The position numbers and the translations under genes were made by a program. Positions 42,040 to 50,725 of a DNA stretch of 64,000 bases are shown one piece after another. Position 1 is the first letter of the stretch; every line of letters starts with the position of its first letter. The notes beneath the pieces are model-generated. The model ran no database searches. It saw only the letters and a list, made by a program, of their open reading frames with translations, and was not told the origin of the DNA. The stretch comes from Sporomusaceae bacterium. GTDB taxonomy: Bacteria > Bacillota > Negativicutes > Sporomusales > UBA7701. Location: positions 1 through 64,000 of the forward strand of contig JAVKTQ010000015.1 of the NCBI GenBank assembly GCA_031460455.1, written 5' to 3'.

Positions 42040-43319
42040 AGCGCTCTATACCCCCTCCAGCCATCGGCCAGCAACTGGCCGAAAGTGACGTGCCGCCCGA
42101 CGATCTGCAGCATGGCTTTGTCCATTCTTGCCGGCACTTTGCCGTCGACGGTGAACATAAACTTCATGGCATCGTTGGCCAACGCCGGATATTCGCTGAA
42201 CATGCGCGGCATCTCGAGGATTTTGTGCCAGCCGGCGAACAGCCTCATGCTGGGCATAAGGGAAAGCTTCTCCAGCTGCTTTTCGTAAAGGGGCCCGACG
42301 GCGGCCGCATCGGCGGCCTCAATAACGGCGTTGGCTGCCGCCAGGCCGCTGACGATGGCCAGGTCGATGCCGCGGATTATCATGCCGGTGTTGATGCCGA
42401 AACCGGCAGCGTCGCCGACCATGACCAGCCCGTCGCAGTAGAGCTTTTTCGGCATGCCGCTCAGCCCGACCTCAGGGACAAGATGGGCGCCGTATTCGGC
42501 CGTCGTCCCGCCCTCGATGAGCGGCGCTATGGCCGGGTGCATCTTCAGGTCCTGAAGGATTTCCTGGATTTTTTTGCCCCTTTTTGCCGCCTGCTCGGGA
42601 TTAAAGACAATCCCGAGAGAAACACTGCCTTTATTGGTGTAGAGGAACATGCCGCCCGAAGTGCCTTCGGTGCAGCCGAGCGCCAGCCTGGCCGCACCTT
42701 CGTCGCCGCTCAGGTTAAAGCGGGCGGCGATGACGTCGTCCGGCAACTCGATGATTTCCTTAACGCCAACGCCGACCAGATGGGGCGTGATGTCGTCCCT
42801 AAGTCCGGCCTTCTGGCCGATGAGCGAATTGACGCCGTCGGCGGCGATAACGACATCGGCGTACATTTCGTCCTCGCCGGCCCTGATGCCGACAATTTTT
42901 CCGTTCTCCTCAAGCAGCTCGTCCACCAGAATACCAGTGGCGACCATCGCACCCTTGGCTTCGGCCTCGGCCGCGAACCACTCGTCGAAAGGAGCCCTGA
43001 GCACCGTGTATGACTGGGGCACCTCCTCGCCGAACTCGAAGTCGGCGTAATCGACAGTCACAGCGCTCTTGGCGCCGAGCATCATTATCTGCTCGCGCAC
43101 AACCTTGCGCTGCAGCGGCGCCCGTTTGTAAAGGCCCGGTTCCACCATTTCCAGAGCATAGGTGTAGAGACGGCCGCCGGTGACATTCTTACTGCCGGCG
43201 GTTACGCCCCGTTCCACCAGAAGAACGCTCTTGCCTTCGCGGGCCAGCACATAAGCGCAGGCTGACCCCGCCGGTCCGGCGCCGATAATTATTGCGTCGA
43301 ATTTTTCGTCAGCCGACAT
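42036..43319 (-). CDS. fixC: FixC/YdiS-type flavoprotein (ETF-quinone oxidoreductase)
   Basis: The 427-aa FAD protein has the N-terminal dinucleotide motif IIGAGPAGSACAYVLA, a late VGDAAGFGIN FAD signature and the FixC length, shorter than mitochondrial ETF-QO because the ferredoxin part is encoded separately as FixX. In FixABCX complexes it takes electrons from the FixAB flavoprotein to or from menaquinone. Confidence 0.93.
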   Translation of the reverse strand: MSADEKFDAIIIGAGPAGSACAYVLAREGKSVLLVERGVTAGSKNVTGGRLYTYALEMVEPGLYKRAPLQRKVVREQIMMLGAKSAVTVDYADFEFGEEVPQSYTVLRAPFDEWFAAEAEAKGAMVATGILVDELLEENGKIVGIRAGEDEMYADVVIAADGVNSLIGQKAGLRDDITPHLVGVGVKEIIELPDDVIAARFNLSGDEGAARLALGCTEGTSGGMFLYTNKGSVSLGIVFNPEQAAKRGKKIQEILQDLKMHPAIAPLIEGGTTAEYGAHLVPEVGLSGMPKKLYCDGLVMVGDAAGFGINTGMIIRGIDLAIVSGLAAANAVIEAADAAAVGPLYEKQLEKLSLMPSMRLFAGWHKILEMPRMFSEYPALANDAMKFMFTVDGKVPARMDKAMLQIVGRHVTFGQLLADGWRGYRAL

Positions 43320-43346
43320 TTAACCAACTCCCAACGGCGGTTATTG

Positions 43347-44273
43347 TTACTTTTTAAGCGCGGCGGTAATGAGCGGGGCAACTTCGTATAAATCGCCGAC
43401 GATACCATAATCGGCGGCTGCAAAAATCGGCGCCTTCTCGTTCGTGTCCACCGCCACGATCACTTTGGCGTCGCGGATGCCGGCGACGTGCTGCACCTGG
43501 CCGGACACGCCCAGGCTCAAGTAGAGCTCGGCTTTGATGTTCTGGCCGGAGATGCCGATATAACGCTCGACCGGCAGCCAGTGGTAGTCCTCGGCGATGC
43601 CGCGGGTGCAGCCGATTTCCGCCGACAGCGCCTTTGCGAGGTCTTCGGCCAAGGTCAGGTCTTCCTTTTTGGCCAGGCCGCGGCCGACACAGACGATACG
43701 GGCGGCAGCGGCAATATCGACGCCCTGGCGCTCTATCGGGCAAAGCTCGCTGACTTTCACCCGCGGATCGCCCCCGGTCGCCGCGAGAGAAGTAATCTGG
43801 CCCTGGCCGCCACCGGCCACCGCCTTGTCGAAGGTGCGGGGGGCGATGGTAACAACGGCCGGCAGGACAGTAGCCTCGCAGGCCACCGCCAGTCCCCCGT
43901 ACTTGAGACGGGTGGTTTGCAGCTTGTCCTCGGCAATCTCGATAGTCTGCGCTTCGGTTACCAGCCCGGCGTCCAGCTCGTTGGCGACCTTTGCGGCGAT
44001 ATCCTTGCCGCGGGCAGTGCCGCCAATGAGGATAACTGCGGCCAGTTCCCTGGCCGCCAGCTCGGCTATCGGCTGTGCGCAGCCTTCCGGCCAGTCCTGC
44101 CCTGTCAGCAAAACGACTTTATCGGCGCCGGCGGCGGCGAGAGCAGTTGCATCAGCCTCTGAAAGAGCGACGGCGCAGAGCGAATGATTCATTGTAGCTT
44201 TAAGTCCGAGGCCAGCGGTGACGAGTTCTAAGGCAATGGCATTATTTTCGGAGAAGATGAGTATTCCCGGCAT
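43347..44273 (-). CDS. etfA: Electron transfer flavoprotein alpha subunit (FixB-like)
   Basis: This 308-aa ETF alpha subunit starts at MPGILIFSEN behind AAGGAG. It shows the C-terminal FAD domain with ARIVCVGRGLAKKEDL, IGCTRGIAED, YIGISGQNIKAELYLSLGVSGQVQH and AVDTNEKAPIFAAADYGIVGD. With EtfB it accepts or donates electrons at acyl-CoA dehydrogenases and FixC. The gene order EtfB, EtfA, FixC, FixX matches FixABCX and the E. coli ydiQRST set. Confidence 0.95.
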   Translation of the reverse strand: MPGILIFSENNAIALELVTAGLGLKATMNHSLCAVALSEADATALAAAGADKVVLLTGQDWPEGCAQPIAELAARELAAVILIGGTARGKDIAAKVANELDAGLVTEAQTIEIAEDKLQTTRLKYGGLAVACEATVLPAVVTIAPRTFDKAVAGGGQGQITSLAATGGDPRVKVSELCPIERQGVDIAAAARIVCVGRGLAKKEDLTLAEDLAKALSAEIGCTRGIAEDYHWLPVERYIGISGQNIKAELYLSLGVSGQVQHVAGIRDAKVIVAVDTNEKAPIFAAADYGIVGDLYEVAPLITAALKK

Positions 44274-44290
44274 ATTAAGGCTCCTTTCCT

Positions 44291-45070
44291 CTAACACACG
44301 CCTTCTTTGGCAAGTGCGGCGGCAAGTTTGGCGACGTTATCGGCCTGTGCTGGCTCTTTAAAGAGGACGTTTTTGCGGTTCATGACAAAGCCCTTGACCG
44401 TAAGGGTGACTGTCTTAGCGGCAAGTTGCCTGGGCGAAAGGCCAAGGTCGGCGATTTTTATCTCTTCCGAGGGTTTCTTCGCAGCGGCCAGCACCTGCTT
44501 GAGACTGGGAATACGCGGCTTGTTTATCTCCGGCACTACGCTCACCACCGCGGGGCCTTCGACTGTTACCACTTCGGTGCAGTCGCCCAGCTTGCGGGTG
44601 GCGACGACGCGGCCGTCTTCGAGCTTGAGCGACTGGACATAGGTGATCGCCGGCAGGCCGAGACTGGCTGCCAGACGTGGCGCTACCTGCTGGTTGTAGG
44701 CGTCGGCGCTCCCTTCGCCGCAGATGATCAGGTCGTAGGGACCCGTTTTGCGGGCGGCGACGGCGAGAACGCCGGCCGTCACGTAGCCGTCGGCCTTATC
44801 GGCGGCCGGGTCGGCTATGTAGTATACCTTGTCCGGCCCGCGGGAAAGGAGGTCTTTGAGCGACTGCCTCACGGCGTCGCCGCCGAAAGTAACGGCGTCA
44901 ACCGTCGCTCCCTGGCCCTCCTGCAATAACACGGCTTCTTCGATGGCGTTCTTATCGTAGTCGCTTATTTTGTATTTGGCCCGGCTTAAGTCGAGCGAGG
45001 CGTCGGCGGCATTAACCCTGATATCCTGTTCGTCCAGGACCCATTTATAGCAGACAAGTATTTTTGACAT
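44291..45070 (-). CDS. etfB: Electron transfer flavoprotein beta subunit (FixA-like)
   Basis: The 259-aa product has the EtfB pattern MSKILVCYKWVLDEQDIRVN, ISDYDKNAIEEAV, VTFGGD and ICGEGSADAYNQQVAPRLAASLGLP. AAGGAG precedes the start at 45070; a further upstream in-frame ATG at 45118 lies inside the preceding gene and lacks a ribosome site. In bifurcating FixAB this subunit binds NAD(H); I cannot decide from sequence alone whether this one bifurcates. Confidence 0.95.
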   Translation of the reverse strand: MSKILVCYKWVLDEQDIRVNAADASLDLSRAKYKISDYDKNAIEEAVLLQEGQGATVDAVTFGGDAVRQSLKDLLSRGPDKVYYIADPAADKADGYVTAGVLAVAARKTGPYDLIICGEGSADAYNQQVAPRLAASLGLPAITYVQSLKLEDGRVVATRKLGDCTEVVTVEGPAVVSVVPEINKPRIPSLKQVLAAAKKPSEEIKIADLGLSPRQLAAKTVTLTVKGFVMNRKNVLFKEPAQADNVAKLAAALAKEGVC

Positions 45071-45095
45071 TGTCTTCTCCTTTTCAATAGAGCGT

Positions 45096-46235
45096 TTAGG
45101 CCAACACTTCAGCAACAATCGTTTTTTCCGGGAAGTCAGCCGAGCTGCTTTTAAGGATAACGCCTTGGACGTCGCGATAAAAACGGGAAGCCGCCATCTC
45201 TTCGCTATAGCCGTACCCGCCTTCGATCTGAATGACGTCTATAAGAGCGCTCTTGCCGATGCGACCGGCAAACAACCGGATTATGGCCGCCTCCACCGCT
45301 AGCTGTTCGCCCTTATCGACGAGATCTGCCGCATGGTATACCGCCAGCCTTGTCAGGTGAATGTTCGCAGCCATCTCGGCCAGCATGGTCTGGATGGCCG
45401 GAAAGCTGGTAATCGGCCGACCAAACTGGATACGCTGCTTACCGTACTTGGCGGCATCTTCCATTGCCGCCTGAGCGATACCGACGACGATCGCCCCCTC
45501 GGCAACGCCGGTGACCGCCTGGATCTCGGCCAGTATAGCCGCACCCGCGCCCTCGCCGCCGAGAAGGCCGTCGGCGGGGACTTTGACGTTGTCGAAAACG
45601 AGTTCGGCCCATTGGCAGCCTCTGAGGCCCATCTTGCCGATAAGCCGGTTAACCTTAAGCCCGGCAGCCTTGGCGTCCACAATGAAAGCGCTGAGGCCTT
45701 TAGCGCCAGCCTCGGGATTGGTAACGGCGAATACTATGTAGACGCCGGCTGCGCCGCCATTGGCGACATAGGTCTTCATGCCTGTCAAGCGGTATGTATC
45801 GCCCTCGCGGACAGCCACCAACCTGTCGGCGCCAACGCCGGGAGCGGCGCCGGGCTCAAGGCCGGCCATCCCGCCGAGGATATCGCCTTTAGCCATGGCC
45901 GTCAGCCAGTTTTTTTTCTGGGCGTCGCTGCCCCAACGGCTGACCGCGTAAGCGGCGGCCGACGCGTGGTTCACCAGGATAGCCGCGACAGCGCCACTGA
46001 CTTTGGCGAGTTCCTCGACCGTAAGGATGTAGCTCAGGTAACCCGCTTCCGCACCGCCGTATTCGCCCGGCAGATGCAGGCCGAGAAAATCGTATTCGGC
46101 CATTTTTTTGACGACTTCTCCCGGATGGGCGCCGGTTTTATCGCATTCAGCAACCGACGGCACGACGTACTCCTGGGCGAATTCCCTAGCCGTCTGCTGT
46201 ATAAGCTGTTGTTCTTCCGTTAATGTGTAACTCAT
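45096..46235 (-). CDS. Acyl-CoA dehydrogenase-family protein lacking the usual catalytic glutamate
   Basis: The 379-aa protein has the full acyl-CoA dehydrogenase fold: an N-terminal helical domain, middle beta domain (LEPGAAPGVGADRL), and FAD-contact region QFGRPITSFPAIQTMLAEMA. The C-terminal catalytic loop, normally IYEGTxxIQ, reads VILKSSSADF (about 359-368) and has no glutamate. The alternative base position used by isovaleryl-CoA dehydrogenase also seems empty. Its neighbour at 46267 has the normal loop. The pair may form a mixed enzyme in which this subunit is structural or has a changed reaction such as enoyl-CoA reduction. Confidence 0.88.
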   Translation of the reverse strand: MSYTLTEEQQLIQQTAREFAQEYVVPSVAECDKTGAHPGEVVKKMAEYDFLGLHLPGEYGGAEAGYLSYILTVEELAKVSGAVAAILVNHASAAAYAVSRWGSDAQKKNWLTAMAKGDILGGMAGLEPGAAPGVGADRLVAVREGDTYRLTGMKTYVANGGAAGVYIVFAVTNPEAGAKGLSAFIVDAKAAGLKVNRLIGKMGLRGCQWAELVFDNVKVPADGLLGGEGAGAAILAEIQAVTGVAEGAIVVGIAQAAMEDAAKYGKQRIQFGRPITSFPAIQTMLAEMAANIHLTRLAVYHAADLVDKGEQLAVEAAIIRLFAGRIGKSALIDVIQIEGGYGYSEEMAASRFYRDVQGVILKSSSADFPEKTIVAEVLA

Positions 46236-46266
46236 GCGTTAACCCCCTATCTTCATCTCGCTTTGC

Positions 46267-47409
46267 CTAGTCTTTGAGAAGGATTCCCGAAATGACGAGG
46301 CGCTGGATTTGGTTCGTACCTTCGTAAATCTGCTGGATTTTGGCGTCGCGCACGAGCTTTTCCACCACCGAATCTTGCGAATACCCATACGCGCCCATGA
46401 TTTCCATGGCATCCGCGGCTACCCGCATACCGGTGTCGGTGGCGAAGGTCTTGGCCATGGCCGCTTCCATGGTGTAGGGCAAGCCGGCATCCTTTAGCCG
46501 CAGGCAATTGCGGACCAGCTGCTTGGCAGCCTCGGTCCGGATGGCCATATCGGCCAGTTTAAAGGCTACGCTCTGGTTGGCGGCCAGTGGTTTGCCGTTT
46601 ACGTCCAGTTGGCGTTTGGCGAATTTGACGGCTTCGTCGAGCGCACGCCGGGCAATGCCCACTCCCTGGGAGGCCACCATCGGTCGAGCCATGTCGAGGG
46701 TTTTCATGGCAATTTTCATGCCCTCGCCCTCGTTACCCAGGAGATGGTTCTTGGGAATACGGACGTTTTTCAGGAGCAGTTCGACGGTGTTAGAGCTGCG
46801 AATGCCCAACTTATGCTCAACAGCCCCAACGGTAAGGCCTGGGCGTTCTTTCTCGACGATAAAGGCGCTGAGGCCTTTAACGCCAAGTGATGGATTGGTG
46901 CTGGCGAAGATAATCATAATGCTGGCAAAACCGCAGCTCGTCGCAAAACACTTCGTGCCGTTCAGCACCCATTCGTCGCCGTCCAGCTTGGCGGTGGTGG
47001 CAACAGCGCCGGCATCCGAACCGGCCCCCGGCTCGGTCAGGGCAAAGCCCGCCAGCCCACCGGCAACGATGCGGCTGAAATACAGCTTCTTCTGTTCGTC
47101 CGTTCCGGCGATAAGCAAGGGGTAGCAGCTTAGCCCGTTACCGCCGAGCGTGGTGGCAAAACCGGCGCAGCCATAGGCCCACTCCTCAACAATCGCCGCC
47201 TGCGACACCGAATCGTAACCTGCCCCGCCGTATTCGACGGGAACAGCGTTGCAGATGAGGCCGGCTTTCTTGGCCTCCTCAACAATAAACAGCGGAAATT
47301 CGCCGCTACGGTCGTATTCGGCGGCAACCGGCATAATGTGCTTGGCGGTGAATTCCCGCGCCAGCATCTGCAATCTTTGCTGCTCTGGAGTCAGCGATTT
47401 GTCTGCCAT
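46267..47409 (-). CDS. Acyl-CoA dehydrogenase (canonical)
   Basis: The 380-aa flavoprotein carries all common signatures: LTEPGAGSDAGAVATTA, GTKCFATSCG, QLDVNGKPLAANQSVAFKLADMA and GAYGYSQDSVVEKLVRDAKIQQIYEGTNQIQR, with the catalytic glutamate near 363. It oxidises an acyl-CoA or, run in reverse with reduced ETF, reduces an enoyl-CoA. ATG 47409 (or 47415, which overlaps the CoA-transferase stop as TGATG) is the start. It is 31 nt upstream of the non-canonical paralogue. Confidence 0.94.
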   Translation of the reverse strand: MADKSLTPEQQRLQMLAREFTAKHIMPVAAEYDRSGEFPLFIVEEAKKAGLICNAVPVEYGGAGYDSVSQAAIVEEWAYGCAGFATTLGGNGLSCYPLLIAGTDEQKKLYFSRIVAGGLAGFALTEPGAGSDAGAVATTAKLDGDEWVLNGTKCFATSCGFASIMIIFASTNPSLGVKGLSAFIVEKERPGLTVGAVEHKLGIRSSNTVELLLKNVRIPKNHLLGNEGEGMKIAMKTLDMARPMVASQGVGIARRALDEAVKFAKRQLDVNGKPLAANQSVAFKLADMAIRTEAAKQLVRNCLRLKDAGLPYTMEAAMAKTFATDTGMRVAADAMEIMGAYGYSQDSVVEKLVRDAKIQQIYEGTNQIQRLVISGILLKD

Positions 47410-47414
47410 ATTCA

Positions 47415-48989
47415 TCAACCTTTCACTTTGGCTTCGATAAGCGGCTTCAGTTCGCCCCACTTCGGCCGGAAAATGCCGGCCGGCATTGTTTTCAGGTTGG
47501 GTGAAATGCGTGGTTTGAAGTCCATCAGGGCCAGCACGTCTTTTTCGAGGTCGATCCCCGGGGCGATTTCCACAAGGGTCATCTCGCCATTCTCCAGGGT
47601 GAATACGGCCCGCTCGGTCACATACACCACCGGTTGTCCGACTTTGGCCGCATATTTGCCGCTGAAGGTGATTTGCTCGACCTGGGGAACAAATTTCTTG
47701 TTTTTGCCTTCGTTGACGATGACCAGTTTGCCGTCTTTCGCGGTAACCTCAAGTCCCCCGGCGGTAAAAGAGCCGCAGTACACCACTTTCTTGGAAGTTT
47801 GCGTAATATTGACAAAGCCGCCGCAGCCGACTACCCGGCCCTTAAATTTGCTGACATTGACGTTGCCGGACGTATCTGTCTGGGCAAGACCGAGGAAAGC
47901 CACGTCGATACCGCCGCCGTCGTAATAGTCGAACTGGGCATGATGTTCAACCACGGCTTCAACGTTATACGAGTGACCGAAATTGGGCAGGCTGGCCGGA
48001 ACGCCGCCAATGCCTCCCACCTCGGTAGTCATGGTCATCAGGTCACTGACGCCTTCTTCGGCGGCAATTGCGGCGACGTCGCTGGGTATGCCAACCCCCA
48101 GGTTGACGATGGCGCCGGGAATAAGTTCCATTGCCGCCCGCCGGGCAATAATTTTACGATCGTCCATCGGCAGCTCAGGGATGTTGTTAAGAGGCACCTT
48201 GATCTCGCCGGCAAAGGCCGGACTATAATAAAGTCCTTCCGTCTGCCAGCTGCTTTCCTGTTTGCTGGCGACCACGATATAATCTACAAGTATGCCGGGA
48301 ACGCGAACAGCCTTGGGGTGTAGCGTTCCGGCCTTGGCCAAATACTCTGCCTGAACAATTACGATGCCGCCGCTGTTCTTAGCCGCCTGAGCCACCGGCA
48401 GCGCTTCAACCAGCGGACCCTCCTTATCCATCGTCAGATTGCCGTGTTCGTCGACCGTAGTGCCGCGAATGATCGCGACATTTATCGGGAAGGTCGGATA
48501 GAACAGCCACTCCTCCCCTTCGAATTCCACAACTTTATTGATAGGCGCGGTGGTCATGGGATTCATTTTCCCGCCGTCCAGGCGCGGATCAACGAAAGTT
48601 CCCAGACCTACTTTCGTAAAAAGGCCGGGGCGCTTGGCGGCGATTTCACGGAAAAGATGGAGGATCGAGCCCTGCGGCAGGCAATAGGCTTCGATCTTGT
48701 TCTCGGCCACAAGACGCGACATATTAGCAGAGGAACCTATATGGGCACCTATCCAGCGTTTAACCAGACCTTCCTTGCCGAGCCTGGTTGTTCCGCGCTC
48801 CTTCCAGTCGCCGATGGCCGAGGCGTGCATTAACGTTATATTCCTGGGCTGCCCCGACTCTAGAAAACGTTTCTCGATGGCCTGTGCCACCTCTTCAGCC
48901 CAGCCCGCCAGGCCAAACCCTGTGGCGGCAACTGTCGCACCATCCTTAATCAGGTTCGCGGCCTGGTCAGCGGTTATCAGTTTTGACAT
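47415..48989 (-). CDS. Family I CoA-transferase (YdiF / propionate CoA-transferase type)
   Basis: The 524-aa one-chain enzyme fuses alpha and beta halves of class I CoA-transferases. The alpha half has TVAATGFGLAGWAEEV near the start and GKMNPMTT. The beta half has LGVGIPSDVAAIAAEEG and TTEVGGIGG, with E323 as the likely glutamyl-CoA residue. It would activate a carboxylic acid with CoA from acetyl-CoA or another thioester, saving ATP. It is first in the operon, with AAGGAGGA before ATG 48989 and a sigma-54 promoter 48 bp upstream. Together with ACADs and FixABCX this matches the E. coli ydi operon layout. Confidence 0.93.
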   Translation of the reverse strand: MSKLITADQAANLIKDGATVAATGFGLAGWAEEVAQAIEKRFLESGQPRNITLMHASAIGDWKERGTTRLGKEGLVKRWIGAHIGSSANMSRLVAENKIEAYCLPQGSILHLFREIAAKRPGLFTKVGLGTFVDPRLDGGKMNPMTTAPINKVVEFEGEEWLFYPTFPINVAIIRGTTVDEHGNLTMDKEGPLVEALPVAQAAKNSGGIVIVQAEYLAKAGTLHPKAVRVPGILVDYIVVASKQESSWQTEGLYYSPAFAGEIKVPLNNIPELPMDDRKIIARRAAMELIPGAIVNLGVGIPSDVAAIAAEEGVSDLMTMTTEVGGIGGVPASLPNFGHSYNVEAVVEHHAQFDYYDGGGIDVAFLGLAQTDTSGNVNVSKFKGRVVGCGGFVNITQTSKKVVYCGSFTAGGLEVTAKDGKLVIVNEGKNKKFVPQVEQITFSGKYAAKVGQPVVYVTERAVFTLENGEMTLVEIAPGIDLEKDVLALMDFKPRISPNLKTMPAGIFRPKWGELKPLIEAKVKG

Positions 48990-49036
48990 AAATTCAGTCC
49001 TCCTTTGGCAATAACCAGAATAATGCACCTATATAA

Positions 49037-49052
49037 CGCAACTTATATGCCA
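49037..49052 (-). promoter_or_regulatory. Sigma-54 promoter of the CoA-transferase/FixABCX operon
   Basis: The minus strand reads TGGCATATAAGTTGCG, matching TGGCAC-N5-TTGCW except at two less conserved positions, with the GG and GC pairs 10 bp apart. It lies 48 bp before the CoA-transferase start. Confidence 0.8.
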
Positions 49053-49130
49053 ACAAGCGAAACACATCAAATATGCCCCGCCAACACAGTCTCAGCTTAA
49101 GGACCGCTACTTTTCACCTTAATTGAAACC

Positions 49131-49191
49131 AGTACCTTTTTTGGAACAATCAGACAATTACCGGCCAATCAATGTACCAAAAACGGTACAT
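49131..49191. promoter_or_regulatory. Activator sites upstream of the second sigma-54 promoter
   Basis: A perfect ATGTACC-N6-GGTACAT site is at 49172-49191, identical in arms and spacing to the one at 34165-34184. A weaker copy (AGTACC-N6-GGAACA) is at 49131-49148. They lie about 80-155 bp upstream of the sigma-54 promoter. Confidence 0.7.
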
Positions 49192-49262
49192 TATTTCTGA
49201 TAATCACTTTCAAAAGATCGACCGCAACCCTGCCGGAACAATCTGCAAGATGACCACACATC

Positions 49263-49314
49263 ACTAGCAAAAGTGGGTATGTACCGTTCGAGGTACATAC
49301 CCACTTTTGCTAGT
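49263..49314. terminator. Perfect 23-bp hairpin containing the activator motif, at the end of the activator gene
   Basis: Two exact 23-nt arms (49263-49285 and 49292-49314) surround the loop GTTCGA. The inner part is ATGTACC-N6-GGTACAT, i.e. the same palindrome as the activator sites. The outer part overlaps the stop codon of the sigma-54 activator gene (49310-49312). It could be a terminator, an activator site, or both. Confidence 0.65.
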
Positions 49315-50725
49315 AACTATTTTTTGTCTTATCATAGGCCTTTAGTTTTCTGTATAATACCGTCCTATAAACACCCAGTCTCTTTGACGCCTCACCGACA
49401 CGACCGCCGCAGGCCTGCAGCATATATCTGATATATCGCTCTTCAATCTTACCCATTACATCTTTAAGCGTGTATTTTGCGCCAAGTTGTTTGAAATAGT
49501 CCTGGAACAGATCACGCTGAACCCCGGCAGCCATCTTGACGCTTTCATCCGGATAGTCCTGCAGCCCGCTTATTACTCGCCGCTCGACAAGGTTTCTAAG
49601 TTCCCGCACATTGCCCGGCCAACTGTACCTTTGAAAAACTTCCAGCGTATCCAAGTCAAGTTCGGCTGCCGTCTCGTAGCGCTTGTTAAAGTCGGCCAGG
49701 AATTTCTTGGCGAGAGCCATTATATCTTCGGGACGCTCCCTGAGAGGCGGGATGCGAATCGGTATAACGTTTAGCCGGTAATAGAGATCGTTTCGGAAGC
49801 TGCCCTCTTCGGTCATTTTCTGCAAATCCTTGTTGGTAGCGGCAATTAACCTAAAGCTGATTTTTCGGTCAAAGTTACTGCCGATCCGCCTAACCTCGCT
49901 AGTTTCCAGCACCCTAAGCAGCTTAGACTGAAGATGGAGAGGCAGCTCGGAAATCTCGTCGAGAAAAAGCGTGCCCCTGTGGGCAGCCTCAAACAAACCG
50001 GTCTTCCCCTCCGCCTTGGCGCCAGTAAAAGCGCCTTTCTCATAGCCGAACAGCTCAGCCTCTACCAGATTCTCGGGAAAAGTCGCGCAATTTACGGCGA
50101 TAAATGCCTCGGCAGCTTGTTTACTGTGCCTGTATATATATTTTGCCAATACCTCTTTACCTGTGCCTGATTCACCAATTAACAGCACAGTGCTGTTGGT
50201 CTGCGAAAGAGTATGCGCAGCGAGCAAAACTTGGCGCATAAGCCGGCTTTCCGCCACAATATCGGCATCATCCATAACCCGATTGCGCAGGTATTCGATT
50301 TCCCTTTTCCGGCGGTCTACAAGTTCGCTCTCCTCTCTACTCTGGCAGCTTTCACCCGAATCTCCGGGATGTGCAGTCGTAATAACAAGCGTGACCTTCC
50401 CCGCTTCATCAAACACAGGCGTGCTTGTGGAGGCATAGATGAGATTGAGGTTTGTTTTGAGGACGCCGCTAACTGCACGCTTATTCTTGACCGCTTCCAT
50501 CACATTTGAGTTCGTATAGTAACCCTTGCTGACAAGCTCGTTAACGTTTGTTTTCAGCAGCCTGTCCAGCGTCATATCTAAAGTCAGGGCAGTAGCCGAA
50601 TTCGCGAGCAGCACATTCCCGCGGCAATCCGTTACAAAGATCGGCTCCGGAAGATTATCCAGCACCTGTTGAAGGTTTTTAGTTTCAAGAAGGTGTTCAT
50701 TTATTGTTTTACGTAATCTCGCCAT
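49310..50725 (-). CDS. Sigma-54-dependent transcriptional activator with PAS sensor (second copy)
   Basis: The 471-aa protein has the same design as the activator at 34326: PAS-like domain (about 15-125), AAA+ domain with Walker A GESGTGKE (184-191) and GAFTGA (231-236), and a C-terminal helix-turn-helix (GGRVGEASKRLGVYRTVLYRK). It differs most in the PAS domain, so it probably senses another ligand while reading the same DNA motif. It lies upstream of the CoA-transferase operon in the same orientation, with the promoter and sites in the 320-bp gap. Confidence 0.95.
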   Translation of the reverse strand: MARLRKTINEHLLETKNLQQVLDNLPEPIFVTDCRGNVLLANSATALTLDMTLDRLLKTNVNELVSKGYYTNSNVMEAVKNKRAVSGVLKTNLNLIYASTSTPVFDEAGKVTLVITTAHPGDSGESCQSREESELVDRRKREIEYLRNRVMDDADIVAESRLMRQVLLAAHTLSQTNSTVLLIGESGTGKEVLAKYIYRHSKQAAEAFIAVNCATFPENLVEAELFGYEKGAFTGAKAEGKTGLFEAAHRGTLFLDEISELPLHLQSKLLRVLETSEVRRIGSNFDRKISFRLIAATNKDLQKMTEEGSFRNDLYYRLNVIPIRIPPLRERPEDIMALAKKFLADFNKRYETAAELDLDTLEVFQRYSWPGNVRELRNLVERRVISGLQDYPDESVKMAAGVQRDLFQDYFKQLGAKYTLKDVMGKIEERYIRYMLQACGGRVGEASKRLGVYRTVLYRKLKAYDKTKNSY

